This document shows, piece by piece, positions 44,139 to 53,742 of a DNA stretch of 64,000 nt. The first letter of the stretch is position 1; the number at the start of each line of letters is the position of its first letter. Origin of the DNA: Shewanella mesophila (GTDB lineage Bacteria; Pseudomonadota; Gammaproteobacteria; Enterobacterales; Shewanellaceae); assembly GCF_019457515.1 (NCBI RefSeq), contig NZ_CP080421.1, forward strand, positions 2,666,001 through 2,730,000, written 5' to 3'. The notes beneath the pieces are model-generated. The model did no database searches. It worked only from the letters and a program-made list of their open reading frames with translations, and was not told the DNA's origin. Both the position numbers and the translations under genes were made by a program.

Positions 44139-45548
44139 TTAGGAATTTATTCTATTTGCTACAAATTCAATCGCTTTGGAGATTCTTTGTTCACAACGAG
44201 CCTTACCAACGAGGAATAGGGTTAAATCGACAGCTGGTGACATACCTGCACCGGTAACCGCTACACGAAGTGGCATGCCAACTTTACCCATACCGACTTC
44301 TAATTCAGCCGCAGTATCTTCGATAGCTTGGTGAATCCCTTCCAATGACCACTCAGGTAACGCTGCTAATTTTTTCTGAACCAATTGAAGCGGCTCTAAT
44401 GCAACACCACGTAGATGCTTCTTAGCCGCAGTTTCATCAAAATCGGCAAAATCTTCATAGAAGTAACGACTAGAAGCTGCCAACTCCTTAAGTGTTTTAG
44501 CACGCTCAGCCAACGCGGTAACCACTTCAGCTAATGCAGGGCCATTGGTCGTATCGATCTTTTGATCCGCCATATGCCATTCAAGATGCTTAGCAACATA
44601 TTCAGGGGCAAGCTCTTTCATATAATGCTGATTTAACCAAATTAGCTTGTCGGTATTAAATGCAGAAGCCGCCTTATTGATATCATCTAGCTTAAAGAAC
44701 TGCTTCATCTCATCTATCGAAAACACCTCTTGGTCGCCATGTGACCAACCGAGACGGACTAAATAGTTAAGCAGTGCTTCAGGTAGATAACCATCATCAC
44801 GATATTGCATAACACCAACAGCACCATGACGTTTAGACAGCTTGGCACCATCATCACCTAAGATCATTGCAACGTGTGCATATTCAGGGATCGGCGCACC
44901 GAGTGCTTTTAATATGTTAATTTGACGTGGAGTATTATTGATATGGTCTTCACCACGCACGACACAGGTGATCCCCATATCCCAGTCATCAACTACGACA
45001 CAAAAATTATAAGTTGGCGTGCCATCGGTGCGAGCGATGATCAAATCATCAAGCAGTTCATTTGAGATCTCAATGCGACCACGGACGTGATCATCAAATA
45101 CCACACTGCCCTCTGTTGGGTTTTTAAAACGAATAACAAACGGCTCATCTGTGTCGCGAGGGGCTTTATCACGGCAGCAACCATCATATTTCTGCTGTTC
45201 GCCGTTAGCAGCCTGTTCTTCACGCATCAATTCAATACGCTCACGGCTGCAGTAACACTTATATGCTGTGCCCTGCTCCAACATCTGAGCAATAATCTCA
45301 TTGTAACGATCAAAACGTTTAGTTTGATAATATGGACCTTCATCCCACGTCAGCCCTAGCCACTCCATGCCATCTAAAATCGCCTCACATGCTTCGGGTG
45401 TAGAACGTTCAAGATCGGTATCTTCAATACGTAAAACAAATTCACCTTGGTTAGCACGGGCGTATAGCCATGAATATAATGCAGTACGAGCACCACCTAC
45501 GTGTAAAAAGCCAGTAGGACTTGGAGCGAAACGCGTCTTAGTCGTCAT
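44139..45548 (-). CDS. gltX: Glutamyl-tRNA synthetase
   Basis: 469 residues (E. coli 471) from the ATG at 45548. Class I signatures: [19 protein letters not shown] (HIGH-type, HVGG) and the KLSKRHG KMSKS-type loop. It charges tRNA-Glu with glutamate. A Cys-rich segment ([13 protein letters not shown] ... CCRDKAPRD) matches the zinc site of E. coli GltX. The enzyme's own substrate tRNA genes follow directly on the same strand; gltX-tRNA-Ala/tRNA-Val linkage is also found in E. coli. Confidence 0.97.
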   Translation of the reverse strand: MTTKTRFAPSPTGFLHVGGARTALYSWLYARANQGEFVLRIEDTDLERSTPEACEAILDGMEWLGLTWDEGPYYQTKRFDRYNEIIAQMLEQGTAYKCYCSRERIELMREEQAANGEQQKYDGCCRDKAPRDTDEPFVIRFKNPTEGSVVFDDHVRGRIEISNELLDDLIIARTDGTPTYNFCVVVDDWDMGITCVVRGEDHINNTPRQINILKALGAPIPEYAHVAMILGDDGAKLSKRHGAVGVMQYRDDGYLPEALLNYLVRLGWSHGDQEVFSIDEMKQFFKLDDINKAASAFNTDKLIWLNQHYMKELAPEYVAKHLEWHMADQKIDTTNGPALAEVVTALAERAKTLKELAASSRYFYEDFADFDETAAKKHLRGVALEPLQLVQKKLAALPEWSLEGIHQAIEDTAAELEVGMGKVGMPLRVAVTGAGMSPAVDLTLFLVGKARCEQRISKAIEFVANRINS

Positions 45549-45651
45549 AATGGGACACAAACCTATTTTCGAAAGTCTAAATTGTAGACTGAACTATTAA
45601 ATGTGGCGGCTATTCTAACAGCCAAACAGCATAAGAGAAAATACTCTCCAC

Positions 45652-45695
45652 GATTATCTATTAAGAGTTGGAACTATCTTTTGCGATAGATAATC
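45652..45695. promoter_or_regulatory. Nested inverted repeats in the gltX/tRNA-Val divergent region
   Basis: GATTATCTAT (45652-45661) pairs with ATAGATAATC (45686-45695), perfect over 10 bp with a 24-nt loop. An alternative hairpin CTATC-6 nt-GATAG (45674-45689) shares the right arm, so the two exclude each other. It lies about 100 bp before the gltX start. Confidence 0.45.
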
Positions 45696-45967
45696 AACAG
45701 GCGGCAAAATAGACCTGTTCTTTGGTTCTCTTCGCCTTCATTAAGTTAAGAAAAAACGATATGCACCTTTACATACCTCAGAAAAGCATAGGTTTATCTA
45801 CTCAAGGTTTATTGTTTAACGAGCTCCTTATCCAAATGTTCAGCCCTAATATAAGCAATAAAGATAATTTTTAGTCAGTCTTAGAACTTGCTTCACGCTG
45901 TTTTGTTTAACATTAAGCCAAACCGCACAAATTTGAACCGGACTCCATGTTTTATCAAAAAAAAGCG

Positions 45968-45995
45968 TTGACAGTAGATCGTTCCCCCCTATAAT
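45968..45995 (+). promoter_or_regulatory. Sigma-70 promoter of the tRNA-Val operon
   Basis: TTGACA (45968-45973), 16 bp, TATAAT (45990-45995), then the GC-rich ACGGCCCC: both hexamers are consensus. It lies 17 bp before the first tRNA. Confidence 0.92.
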
Positions 45996-46012
45996 ACGGC
46001 CCCACACAGCGA

Positions 46013-46088
46013 GGTCGATTAGCTCAGCTGGGAGAGCACCTCCCTTACAAGGAGGGGGTCACTGGTTCGAGCCCAGTATCGACCACCA
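46013..46088 (+). tRNA. tRNA-Val (TAC), copy 1
   Basis: 76 nt, anticodon loop CTTACAA (TAC), encoded CCA. First of six identical genes from one strong promoter. Confidence 0.97.
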
Positions 46089-46122
46089 TATTCTGTATGG
46101 CTGTACAATTTGAAATATCCCA

Positions 46123-46198
46123 GGTCGATTAGCTCAGCTGGGAGAGCACCTCCCTTACAAGGAGGGGGTCACTGGTTCGAGCCCAGTATCGACCACCA
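46123..46198 (+). tRNA. tRNA-Val (TAC), copy 2
   Basis: Identical 76-nt gene; spacer to copy 1 is 34 bp and unlike the other spacers apart from a CCCA just before the gene. Confidence 0.97.
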
Positions 46199-46257
46199 TA
46201 TTTCAGCCATTGGTTGAGATATTAAGTAGTTCAAATTAACGTTGTTAGATATTCCCA

Positions 46258-46333
46258 GGTCGATTAGCTCAGCTGGGAGAGCACCTCCCTTACAAGGAGG
46301 GGGTCACTGGTTCGAGCCCAGTATCGACCACCA
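46258..46333 (+). tRNA. tRNA-Val (TAC), copy 3
   Basis: Identical gene; 59-bp unique spacer ending in CCCA. Confidence 0.97.
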
Positions 46334-46373
46334 TCTCATCTAATGAGAGAATATCGAATATAATAATGTCCCA

Positions 46374-46449
46374 GGTCGATTAGCTCAGCTGGGAGAGCAC
46401 CTCCCTTACAAGGAGGGGGTCACTGGTTCGAGCCCAGTATCGACCACCA
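46374..46449 (+). tRNA. tRNA-Val (TAC), copy 4
   Basis: Identical gene; 40-bp unique spacer ending in CCCA. Confidence 0.97.
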
Positions 46450-46483
46450 TTGTTATCAAATTGTTAGCCTAGTAATTATCCCA

Positions 46484-46559
46484 GGTCGATTAGCTCAGCT
46501 GGGAGAGCACCTCCCTTACAAGGAGGGGGTCACTGGTTCGAGCCCAGTATCGACCACCA
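46484..46559 (+). tRNA. tRNA-Val (TAC), copy 5
   Basis: Identical gene; 34-bp unique spacer ending in CCCA. Confidence 0.97.
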
Positions 46560-46599
46560 TATCTTCTTTACAAGATACGATAAATTACTCACCATCCCA

Positions 46600-46675
46600 G
46601 GTCGATTAGCTCAGCTGGGAGAGCACCTCCCTTACAAGGAGGGGGTCACTGGTTCGAGCCCAGTATCGACCACCA
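46600..46675 (+). tRNA. tRNA-Val (TAC), copy 6
   Basis: Identical gene, last of the array; 40-bp spacer ending in CCCA. I see no clear hairpin terminator in the 150 bp after it, so read-through into the 75-aa gene is possible. Confidence 0.97.
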
Positions 46676-46825
46676 TATTTCTTCTTTATGACTAGCAGCA
46701 GTGTTTTATAGTTAAATAACCTATAAGCAAGCCCCCTCAAGTTATTTTAAGTATTGCTAAACCCTCATCCTCAACTATTCTTCAATTATTACTTAGCAAA
46801 AATGCCGTTTAACTGGTGATAAAAT

Positions 46826-47053
46826 ATGGCCGATGTCACTCAATCAGCTTCGCTTGCTAGTATTGCAGCCTACTTAAAACTGACACACGGGTGCAACGAA
46901 GAGCAGGCTCTCATTGAAGCACAAGAGGTAATGCAAAACCTTGTTGCTATGCGCCAAAAAGGCTTCATTACTGGTTGGTATTTTGATGCTCATGGCCACT
47001 TAGAACTACTGCCCTCTGAAGCCATTCTTAAACGTATTGACCCACTAAAATAA
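46826..47053 (+). CDS. Small conserved-looking protein (75 aa)
   Basis: Not recognised. A compact soluble protein with two amphipathic helices (LASIAAYLKLTHGC, EQALIEAQEVMQNLVAMRQ) followed by a short beta-like GFITGWYFDAHGHLEL. The start ATG has only a weak SD (GGTGAT). It lies 150 bp beyond the tRNA-Val array with no clear terminator between, so part of its mRNA might come from the tRNA promoter. Confidence 0.65.
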   Translation: MADVTQSASLASIAAYLKLTHGCNEEQALIEAQEVMQNLVAMRQKGFITGWYFDAHGHLELLPSEAILKRIDPLK

Positions 47054-47187
47054 TCCCGAAGCGTTATTATTACCATCGCCTCCTTGTATCCTCTCGATAA
47101 TATGTAAATAAAAAAGTTTACATATCTAAGTTTATTTGGGAGAGTATAAATATCTCTGGGAAAATGTAATGGACAACAAGGGAAGAT

Positions 47188-48417
47188 ATGAATTCCACTC
47201 ACATCGCGACGAACCAAGATATTACCTCTGCCAAACAAATTTTAGCGGTAACCCTTATCGTTACGCTCATTAGTGTCGCGGGAATCGCACTCCCTTATCC
47301 CGTCTTAGCGCCACTTTTCGCAAATGGAAATTCATTGCTAACACAATTTCTTAACTTACCCAGTGAGTTATTACTTGGCATTGTTTTAGGAATTTATCCA
47401 TTAGGGATCATCATTGGAAGCAGTATGATTGGGAGCTTATCGGATCGACATGGACGTAAGCGCCTTCTCACCTTGACGCTAATGGGTAGCGCAATAGGTT
47501 ATGGGCTAACCGCAATGGCTGCCATATCGGAACAATACCTACTCTTTTGTATCGCGCGTCTGCTCACCGGGTTCTGTGAAGGTAATATTGCGATAGCAAG
47601 GGCTATCGCAGCAGATCTTCACCCCACGATAGACAAGACGCGAAGCTTCTCATTGATTAGTGCTATGGGTTATGGCGGTTACCTTATTGGCCCTCTAGCT
47701 GGCGGCTACTTACTTTATTTGGGCGTTGATAGCGTGTTTTGGGTTGCTGCTGCAGCCTGTTTAGCTTGTGCGGTCTTTAGTCATTGCCTACTCCCAGAGA
47801 AGCTCAATACCCCCTGCCACAATGCAAGCAAAAGTTCGAGTCTAACGCTTCTTAAAGATCCAGCATTAAAGCAATTTTTTATCATCTATTTGTTGTTGAC
47901 GATGGGGGTCAATCTTTATTATGAGTTTTATCCTCTCCATCTGGTGAGGTTATTTGAGTACACTTCTATCAAAATAAGCTGGGCAACCGTGCTACTTACA
48001 GCATCAATGATAACGACCAGTGTATGGATAAACCCATGTATCCAGAAGCGACTCTCTCACGCGAGTGCGAGCTTGATAGGGATCGGCATATTTATCATGT
48101 CACTATTAAGCTTTCCATTTCTAGGACAATCCGCATTTCTTATCACTTTTGTAACCACTGGAGCGGGGATCGCCATTTATAGCGGATTTCTACCCTCTTA
48201 CCTTTCGACGGCGTATCAAGATCGGCCACAGGGACAGTTGATGGGCATGTTAGTCACCATATTTTGCCTAGGTAATCTATTGGCAGCATTAGTCGGCGGA
48301 GTGTTAGCGATAGTAGATGTCAAAATAGCTTTGCTCGCTGGCTCACTAACAACATTTGTTGCATTCTGGCTATTTTATGTGGGACACAACCGACACAAGC
48401 TCTGGCCTCAAAATTGA
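47188..48417 (+). CDS. MFS transporter (multidrug-type)
   Basis: 409 residues with twelve membrane helices and the MFS motif A between helices 2 and 3 (GSLSDRHGRKRLL). GFCEGNIAIARAIAADL after helix 4 fits proton-coupled drug exporters (DHA family). AGGGAAG lies before the ATG. Substrate unknown. It ends before a GGGTGG-AAAA-CCACCC inverted repeat at 48443-48458, which lacks a T run, and the dctP promoter region. Confidence 0.9.
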   Translation: MNSTHIATNQDITSAKQILAVTLIVTLISVAGIALPYPVLAPLFANGNSLLTQFLNLPSELLLGIVLGIYPLGIIIGSSMIGSLSDRHGRKRLLTLTLMGSAIGYGLTAMAAISEQYLLFCIARLLTGFCEGNIAIARAIAADLHPTIDKTRSFSLISAMGYGGYLIGPLAGGYLLYLGVDSVFWVAAAACLACAVFSHCLLPEKLNTPCHNASKSSSLTLLKDPALKQFFIIYLLLTMGVNLYYEFYPLHLVRLFEYTSIKISWATVLLTASMITTSVWINPCIQKRLSHASASLIGIGIFIMSLLSFPFLGQSAFLITFVTTGAGIAIYSGFLPSYLSTAYQDRPQGQLMGMLVTIFCLGNLLAALVGGVLAIVDVKIALLAGSLTTFVAFWLFYVGHNRHKLWPQN

Positions 48418-48442
48418 TACGCATCACAAAACCACCAAAAAT

Positions 48443-48458
48443 GGGTGGAAAACCACCC
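48443..48458. repeat. Short GC-rich inverted repeat after the MFS gene
   Basis: GGGTGG-AAAA-CCACCC. No T run follows, so a terminator role is weak; it also lies about 110 bp upstream of the sigma-54 promoter of dctP, where an activator site could be. Confidence 0.4.
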
Positions 48459-48540
48459 ACGGCATACTAAGAAACGGGCGACATCTGCCCCAACCTCGCA
48501 GCAAAAAAAACATACACTAAAACACAACTTATTGATTTTT

Positions 48541-48556
48541 ATTTGTTTACACAAAT
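48541..48556. promoter_or_regulatory. Palindrome next to the dctP sigma-54 promoter
   Basis: ATTTGT-TTAC-ACAAAT, a perfect 6-bp inverted repeat ending 10 bp before the -24 element. Its position is too close for a typical enhancer site and it may be a competing operator. Confidence 0.35.
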
Positions 48557-48566
48557 ATAACATTCA

Positions 48567-48582
48567 TGGCCTATTCCTTGCC
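48567..48582 (+). promoter_or_regulatory. Candidate sigma-54 promoter of dctPQM
   Basis: TGGCCTATTCCTTGCC: GG and GC are ten bases apart and the TTGC element is complete. This fits the -24/-12 form. It lies 82 bp before the dctP ATG, and DctD, a sigma-54 activator, is encoded just downstream. Confidence 0.7.
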
Positions 48583-48613
48583 TATACTTCTATTGAGTTA
48601 ATCAGTTAGCTAA

Positions 48614-49684
<1,071 letters not shown>

Positions 49685-49766
49685 TAACTATTCGCTAAAT
49701 TAATAGGAAAGCATTGAGGCTGCATCACTAGCTGTCGGCCTCTTTCCTAGTTAAGGAGCATAAGAG

Positions 49767-50405
49767 ATGATATCTCGTTTATTTTCATATTTCGAAGAAG
49801 GCATACTAAATGCCTTAATTACCATGATGACGGTATTGGTGTTTGCAGAAGTTATTGCTCGCTTCTTCTTCAATACTGGCTTTTTGTGGATTCAAGAACT
49901 AACGCTTACCCTATGTGGGTGGTTTGTTCTTTTCGGCATGTCCTACGGCGTAAAAGTAGGCGCCCACATAGGCGTCGATGCCTTTGTCACTAAGCTAAAC
50001 AAAAAAAACCGAAAAATCACCGCATTGATTGCAGTCATTGTCTGCCTAATCTATTGCGCAATGTTTTTAATAGGTAGCTGGGACTATCTCGTAAAAATGT
50101 ATCAAGTCGGTGTACCGATGGAAGATATTGACCTACCTCACTTCTTGATTAGCCAGCTTGATCCTGACAATGCGTGGGAGTATTTACGCATTGATGTAGA
50201 AGAACCCGCCGTACCACTTTGGATATCTCAGAGCATACTATTAATTGGTTTTTCACTACTGACATGGCGGTTTATTGAACTAGCTATTGCCATTATTCGC
50301 AATCAAACTGATGGGTTTAAATTTGCAGATGAAGCCAAGGAAAGTATGCACCTTATCGATCAAGAAGCTAACCAGAATTCATCTGACATTAAGGGAGATA
50401 AATAA
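49767..50405 (+). CDS. dctQ: TRAP transporter small permease DctQ
   Basis: 212 residues with four membrane helices (EGILNALITMMTVLVFAEVIARF and others). The TLTLCGWFVLFGMSYGVKVGAHIGVDAFV segment is typical of DctQ. It partners DctM. AAGGAG precedes the ATG; its stop TAA overlaps the dctM ATG in TAATG, so the two are translated in step. An insertion of about 40 residues before the last helix is common in the Shewanella/Vibrio forms. Confidence 0.94.
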   Translation: MISRLFSYFEEGILNALITMMTVLVFAEVIARFFFNTGFLWIQELTLTLCGWFVLFGMSYGVKVGAHIGVDAFVTKLNKKNRKITALIAVIVCLIYCAMFLIGSWDYLVKMYQVGVPMEDIDLPHFLISQLDPDNAWEYLRIDVEEPAVPLWISQSILLIGFSLLTWRFIELAIAIIRNQTDGFKFADEAKESMHLIDQEANQNSSDIKGDK

Positions 50406-51802
50406 TGACCATTGCGACACTATTTATTAGCCTTTTCCTATGCATGCTCATCGGCATGCCAATTGCTATCGCGCTTGGCTTTTCAAGCATGTTGACCATC
50501 CTACTCTATTCGGATGACTCGCTAGCTTCTATCGCATTAAAGCTATATGAGTCAACATCAGAACATTACACCTTATTGGCGATCCCCTTCTTCATTCTCT
50601 CTTCAGCCTTTTTATCGACTGGCGGTGTAGCAAGACGGATCATCGATTTTGCCATGGACAGTGTTGGCCATATCCGTGGTGGTCTTGCTATGGCATCTGT
50701 CATGGCTTGTATGTTATTTGCTGCAGTATCAGGTTCGTCTCCCGCTACAGTAGCGGCAATCGGCTCTATTGTTATAGTGGGCATGGTGCGCGCAGGATAT
50801 CCAGAGAAATTTGCAGCTGGCGTGATAACCACCTCAGGAACTTTAGGGATCTTAATCCCCCCTTCAATCGTGATGTTGGTCTACGCTGCAGCAACAGAAG
50901 TCTCCGCAGCCAGAATGTTCATGGCAGGTCTCATTCCAGGTTTAATGATGGGTCTTTTGTTAATGCTCGCCATCTACATAGTCGCGCGCGTTAAAAAGCT
51001 CCCTTCTCGCCCCTTTCCAGGAGTAAAGATACTCGCTATCTCTAGCGCAAAAGCCATGGGCGGATTAGCACTTATCTTTATCGTGTTAGGCTCTATTTAC
51101 GGCGGCATTGCGAGTCCAACCGAAGCGGCAGCCGTTGCCTGTGTTTACGCTTATTTCATTGCAGTCTTTGGTTACAGAGATATAGGACCATTAAAAAATG
51201 TCAGCTGGAAAGAGAAAGGTGAATCTTTAATTAAAGCTGCAGCACGTAATATAGGGTTTATGTTGCTCGCAGTAATAAAAACCCCAGCGGATAAAGAGAT
51301 ACGTGATGTCGTCAGAGACGGGGCTAAAGTCAGCATCATGCTGCTGTTTATCATTGCCAATGCGATGTTGTTCGCCCATGTGTTAACCACTGAGCGGATC
51401 CCTCATCTTATTGCTGAAACCATAGTCGGCATGGGACTCCCCGTTTGGGGCTTCCTAATCATAGTCAACTTGCTGCTACTTGCTGCAGGTAACTTTATGG
51501 AACCCTCGGCTATCTTATTGATTATGGCGCCTATCTTATTTCCTATCGCGACCCAACTTGGTATCGACCCCATCCATCTAGGGATCATCATGGTGGTTAA
51601 TATGGAGATAGGAATGTTAACCCCACCAGTAGGGCTCAATCTGTTTGTGACCGCGGGGATAACAGGACGCAGTATGGGTTGGGTGATCCACTCATGTTTG
51701 CCGTGGTTATTGCTGCTACTATTCTTCTTGGTACTCATCACTTACATTCCACAGATATCACTGTTCTTACCAGAGTACATTGATAAGTTAAATGGATATT
51801 AA
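50405..51802 (+). CDS. dctM: TRAP transporter large permease DctM
   Basis: 465 residues, about twelve membrane helices; slightly longer than the usual 427 because of a hydrophilic insert near residues 265-300 (DIGPLKNVSWKEKGESLIK, TPADKEIRDVV). The core motifs SGSSPATVAAIGSI and GILIPPSIVMLVYA, and in the second half LTPPVGLNLFVTAGI, mark DctM of the Na+-driven importers. Moves C4-dicarboxylates across the inner membrane. A long hairpin follows its stop. Confidence 0.95.
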   Translation: MTIATLFISLFLCMLIGMPIAIALGFSSMLTILLYSDDSLASIALKLYESTSEHYTLLAIPFFILSSAFLSTGGVARRIIDFAMDSVGHIRGGLAMASVMACMLFAAVSGSSPATVAAIGSIVIVGMVRAGYPEKFAAGVITTSGTLGILIPPSIVMLVYAAATEVSAARMFMAGLIPGLMMGLLLMLAIYIVARVKKLPSRPFPGVKILAISSAKAMGGLALIFIVLGSIYGGIASPTEAAAVACVYAYFIAVFGYRDIGPLKNVSWKEKGESLIKAAARNIGFMLLAVIKTPADKEIRDVVRDGAKVSIMLLFIIANAMLFAHVLTTERIPHLIAETIVGMGLPVWGFLIIVNLLLLAAGNFMEPSAILLIMAPILFPIATQLGIDPIHLGIIMVVNMEIGMLTPPVGLNLFVTAGITGRSMGWVIHSCLPWLLLLLFFLVLITYIPQISLFLPEYIDKLNGY

Positions 51803-51827
51803 ATCGCTTGATTTTGAGTAACAATTG

Positions 51828-51876
51828 AGTGAGTCTGAAACAAGAGATCACCTAGGTGGTCTGTTTCAGGCTCGCT
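51828..51876 (+). terminator. Long hairpin after dctM
   Basis: AGTGAGTCTGAAACA..ATCACC pairs with GGTGGT..TGTTTCAGGCTCGCT, about 20 bp with two mismatch or bulge sites, followed by a T-rich ATTTCTCATTT. Probable terminator or partial attenuator between dctPQM and dctBD. Confidence 0.65.
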
Positions 51877-51900
51877 ATTTCTCATTTGGACATGCATTTA

Positions 51901-53742
51901 ATGTCAATAAATATAAAAACAAAAAAATACCTTAGTGTCATATTACTCATTACCTTAGGGCTGTTTGCCATTTTACGCCTTGCTTATTGGTTTCACTTAG
52001 AAAATGGCTATCACGACACCAAGCACCAATCTCGCGCCCAGTTAAAGGAGTTGGTTAGCTTCCTTTCGGGATCTTTATCTCGTTACCAAAGTATTCCCCA
52101 TGTGTTATCGACCAATCCTCTACTTGCCAACGCATTGCTCAGGCAAGATGATCCCGATACCATCAAACCACTAAACCAATATTTACAAGAGATCCAAAGT
52201 ATTACCGAATCTCTTGATATCTATTTAATTAACGCCGATGGCAAAGCGATTGCGGCAAGTAATTGGCATCAAAGTTACTCTTTTATCGGACAGAATTTTG
52301 CCTTTCGACCTTACTTTAAACAGGCAATAAAGGGGAAGTTGGGCCGTTATTTTGCGGTAGGCACCAGTTCAAATAAACGCGGATACTATTTTTCATATCC
52401 CATCTATGCCAATAGCTACCCCATTGAAGCCAACCAAGCAGATGCCAAAGTACTTGGGGTCATCGTCGTCAAAGTCGATGTATCGGAAATCGAGCAGCAA
52501 AGTACCGGTATGGCGAGAGCCAGCAGTTATGAATTTGCCATTACCGATCCCGATAACATTATTTTTCTCTCGAGTAGCACCAACTGGCGATTAAGGTCAC
52601 TAACACCGATAACCGAAGAGAAAAATATTAGTATTCAAGAATCCAGACGATATGCAAATCGCGTTGTCTCACCTTTAGCGATAAAACCGCCCTATGACGA
52701 AACGCTAAACGAAAAGTTCCAAATTTATCAAATCAGTACAGACACAGCAGCTGCTATCGACTACATGGACAGTAAAGCCGTAATGACTGATGCGGGATGG
52801 AAAGTACATATTTTAGCCCCCATGACTCCTACCTATAATGCATTGCCACCGCTGCTAATGCTTTATGGCGCCATCTATTTACTATTTGCCGTTGCCTTCC
52901 TCTATGCCGTTGAGCGACGCAAAAACACCTTAAAACTACGTCAAGCTCATGAGCAGTTGGAACAACGAGTAAAAGAACGCACTCAAGCACTTGAAACCAG
53001 TAATAAACAACTAAAAGAAACTCAAGATGAACTGATCCAAGCGGCGAAACTCACCGTCATAGGTAGCTTGTCAGCCAGTATTAATCATGAAATAAATCAG
53101 CCGCTGGCGGCTATTCGCAGTTATGCACAAAATACCCAAACCTTGCTTTCTCGCGGCAAATGGGATGATGTATCAAGTAATATCATGACCATCATAGAGT
53201 TAACCGATCGACTTGCGGCTATCGTGTCACAATTTAAAAGTTTCACCCGTAAAAGTCGTGGCAATGATAAAGCGATCAGTATTGCACAATGCATTACCGA
53301 TGCACTCACTATCATCCAGCCCGAGGTCGATAAACAAGGTGTTGAGCTTGTACTGCATAATCCTGACACTAAGGCACAAATATGGTGTGACTCCATTCGC
53401 CTTCAGCAAGTACTCATTAACTTGATGAGCAATGCGATCGTGGCGATGCATCAAAGTTCACCTAAAAAGCTGATTATTGGCGTGACGCAAAATGAACGCC
53501 TTCACATTACGATTGAAGATACGGGAACTGGGATCGAAGAGAGTCAGATGAAGAAGATTTTCGACCCCTATTATACCAGTTCACGACAAGGGCTTGGCCT
53601 AGGATTATCGATATCAAGACGGATCGTCGAGGCGATGCAGGGGCAAATCACCGTCGCAAATCGGTCAGAAGGTGGTGCCATTTTTAATATCTCCTTACCC
53701 ATTCATGCATCGGAAAACATTAATGCTAAATCTAGAAAATAA
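51901..53742 (+). CDS. dctB: Sensor histidine kinase DctB
   Basis: 613 residues from the ATG at 51901 (51892 also possible; the frame opens earlier, inside the hairpin). Two membrane helices (about 11-30 and 322-340) flank a periplasmic double-Cache domain that in DctB binds C4-dicarboxylates. The cytoplasmic part has a coiled coil, the phospho-acceptor His in SINHEINQPLAAIR, the N box (LMSNAIVAM), and G boxes (EDTGTGI, GLGLGLSIS). It phosphorylates DctD. Its 3' end overlaps dctD by 20 bp. Confidence 0.94.
   Translation: MSINIKTKKYLSVILLITLGLFAILRLAYWFHLENGYHDTKHQSRAQLKELVSFLSGSLSRYQSIPHVLSTNPLLANALLRQDDPDTIKPLNQYLQEIQSITESLDIYLINADGKAIAASNWHQSYSFIGQNFAFRPYFKQAIKGKLGRYFAVGTSSNKRGYYFSYPIYANSYPIEANQADAKVLGVIVVKVDVSEIEQQSTGMARASSYEFAITDPDNIIFLSSSTNWRLRSLTPITEEKNISIQESRRYANRVVSPLAIKPPYDETLNEKFQIYQISTDTAAAIDYMDSKAVMTDAGWKVHILAPMTPTYNALPPLLMLYGAIYLLFAVAFLYAVERRKNTLKLRQAHEQLEQRVKERTQALETSNKQLKETQDELIQAAKLTVIGSLSASINHEINQPLAAIRSYAQNTQTLLSRGKWDDVSSNIMTIIELTDRLAAIVSQFKSFTRKSRGNDKAISIAQCITDALTIIQPEVDKQGVELVLHNPDTKAQIWCDSIRLQQVLINLMSNAIVAMHQSSPKKLIIGVTQNERLHITIEDTGTGIEESQMKKIFDPYYTSSRQGLGLGLSISRRIVEAMQGQITVANRSEGGAIFNISLPIHASENINAKSRK

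Larger units (their letters stand above)
45549..46012. other. Divergent intergenic region between gltX and tRNA-Val array
   Basis: About 460 bp without an ORF. It holds the inverted repeats at 45652-45695 and the tRNA-Val promoter at 45968-45995. AT-rich runs around 45730-45950 could be upstream activating (Fis-type) sequence for the tRNA operon, not demonstrated. Confidence 0.5.

Noticed and set aside
45087-45359. Plus-strand ORF inside gltX
   Set aside because: Shadow of the gltX frame; no ribosome binding site or family resemblance.
42500-46700. tRNA-rich block as a possible integrative element attachment site
   Set aside because: No integrase, no phage or plasmid genes and no partial tRNA copies were seen around it.
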